Assembly (NCBI GenBank): GCA_022745215.1
Contig: JAIIWC010000079.1
Location: 1 to 5,866 of the forward strand
Direction of reading: 5' to 3'
DNA: 5,866 nucleotides
Source: Collinsella sp.
Lineage (GTDB): Bacteria > Actinomycetota > Coriobacteriia > Coriobacteriales > Coriobacteriaceae
Positions within the stretch are counted from its first letter, which is position 1; each line of letters starts with the position of its first letter. The position numbers and the translations under genes are program-made. Under the pieces are notes generated by a model. The model saw nothing but the letters and a program-made list of their open reading frames with translations, had not been told where the DNA came from and ran no database searches. Shown here in pieces: positions 5,128 through 5,866 of this stretch.

Positions 5128-5866
5128 TTAGAGAAGTTCCTTGCGAGAAGCCAAGTAGGCCTGGGCATGACGCTCAAGAACCTCGTCCTCGACGTTCGTC
5201 AGACGAATGGCGCCAAGCGCCGCGGGCAGAGGCAACATGCTGCGGTTCGAGCGCGCAAACTGCTGCTTACGGAACTCCTCGACAAAGGCAGCGGGCTCCA
5301 GATTAAAGGCGAGCTCCTCGATACCAAAGTCCTCCAGGCAGTCATCGACCTCAAAGACGTAATCGATATCAAAATCGCAGGCATCGTGGGCGAGGCGTGT
5401 CTCAAATCGCATTCCCTCGGACAACAGCTGGTAGACAGGGACCTGCGAAGCGGCATCGCCCAAGCAGGAGCGCAGGGTACGCTCTCCCGTCTTGCCAAAA
5501 TCGAGCGCATGGCGGGCGCTCGGGTTCGTGGCCATCAATACGTCCTTGCGGGCAGTCTGAGACCACTGAACGGCATTGACGAGCGCAACCTCCTCGCCCG
5601 CGAGAATTTCGGGGACGGTCTCGGTAAACTGATTCCAACGGGACTTGCTGCTCGAAAGCATGGTGCCAACAAGTACCACATAACCGAGCTTGAGGTCCTC
5701 GGGGTCCGCCTCGCGAACAAGGTCGAGGTCACACACGACCAAGCCCGGCTCGGGGCGGAACGCGATAGCGGGAAGCGCATTCGCCGACGAGGCGACGAGC
5801 GGCTTCATGGTCGTCGCGACCGTGAGCATGGCGTCGAACGTCGTCGGCAGCAAGGCGCACTCGGTG
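5128..5866 (-). CDS. Protein of unknown function, 5' end outside the window
   Basis: I do not recognise this protein. The open frame continues to the window edge (last 245 residues visible) and ends at TAA 5128-5130. In-frame starts at TTG 5853, ATG 5829 and ATG 5808 all lack a convincing ribosome binding site, and coding-like sequence (TECALLPTTFDAM) precedes them, so the true start is probably outside. It looks soluble: there is no clear membrane segment. Counting from 5853, it has a hydrophobic strand PGLVVCDLDLV (36-46), a strand-like LKLGYVVLVGTMLSSSKSRW (54-73), and a strongly acidic segment rich in D/E and F/Y (156-187). A basic F-R-K-Q-Q-F-A-R-S-N-R stretch follows (194-204), then a helical C terminus. 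Codon use looks like that of its neighbours and gives no sign of transfer. It is 132 nt upstream of pepP; shared transcription is possible but a hairpin lies between them. Confidence 0.75.
   Translation of the reverse strand, partial: TECALLPTTFDAMLTVATTMKPLVASSANALPAIAFRPEPGLVVCDLDLVREADPEDLKLGYVVLVGTMLSSSKSRWNQFTETVPEILAGEEVALVNAVQWSQTARKDVLMATNPSARHALDFGKTGERTLRSCLGDAASQVPVYQLLSEGMRFETRLAHDACDFDIDYVFEVDDCLEDFGIEELAFNLEPAAFVEEFRKQQFARSNRSMLPLPAALGAIRLTNVEDEVLERHAQAYLASRKELL

Overview
The window is a piece of a GC-rich bacterial chromosome, most likely a member of Coriobacteriia such as Collinsella. That placement is inferred from the high GC, the resemblance of the proteins to actinobacterial and Bacillota housekeeping families, the presence of an Asp23-type gene, and a Bacillota/Coriobacteriia-like gene order. 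No rRNA gene or other marker fixes the species. All genes lie on the minus strand, so transcription runs from high to low coordinates. The large plus-strand reading frames are shadows of these genes.

In order of transcription: (1) 5866-5128, the 3' part of an unrecognised gene that enters from outside the window. (2) 5127-4996, a short gap with a possible promoter (TTGACA / TATCAT) and a long, almost continuous hairpin just before the next gene. (3) 4995-3865, an M24-family Xaa-Pro peptidase (pepP-like) with all five metal ligands. (4) 3864-3705, its intrinsic terminator followed by a promoter with a perfect TATAAT box. (5) 3704-1, a tightly packed run of seven genes: efp, an Asp23-family gene, nusB, xseB, tlyA, nadK and recN (recN leaves the window after 78 codons).

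The seven-gene run looks like one operon. Gaps are 2 to 35 nt, nadK overlaps tlyA by 4 nt (ATGA), recN overlaps nadK by 11 nt, and several ribosome binding sites lie inside the last codons of the preceding gene. It joins translation (EF-P), transcription antitermination and rRNA synthesis (NusB), rRNA methylation (TlyA), NADP supply (NadK) and DNA repair (XseB, RecN). It resembles the Bacillota cluster yqhT-efp ... yqhY-nusB-folD-xseA-xseB-ispA-dxs-tlyA-(nadK)-argR-recN, but folD, xseA, ispA, dxs and argR are absent from the positions they would occupy.

I see no mobile element, CRISPR array, tRNA, rRNA or obvious novel multi-gene system. The points most worth a second look are the structured leader in front of pepP, the Ala/acid-rich C-terminal tail on NusB (which also starts at TTG), xseB without xseA beside it, and the unrecognised gene at the right edge.
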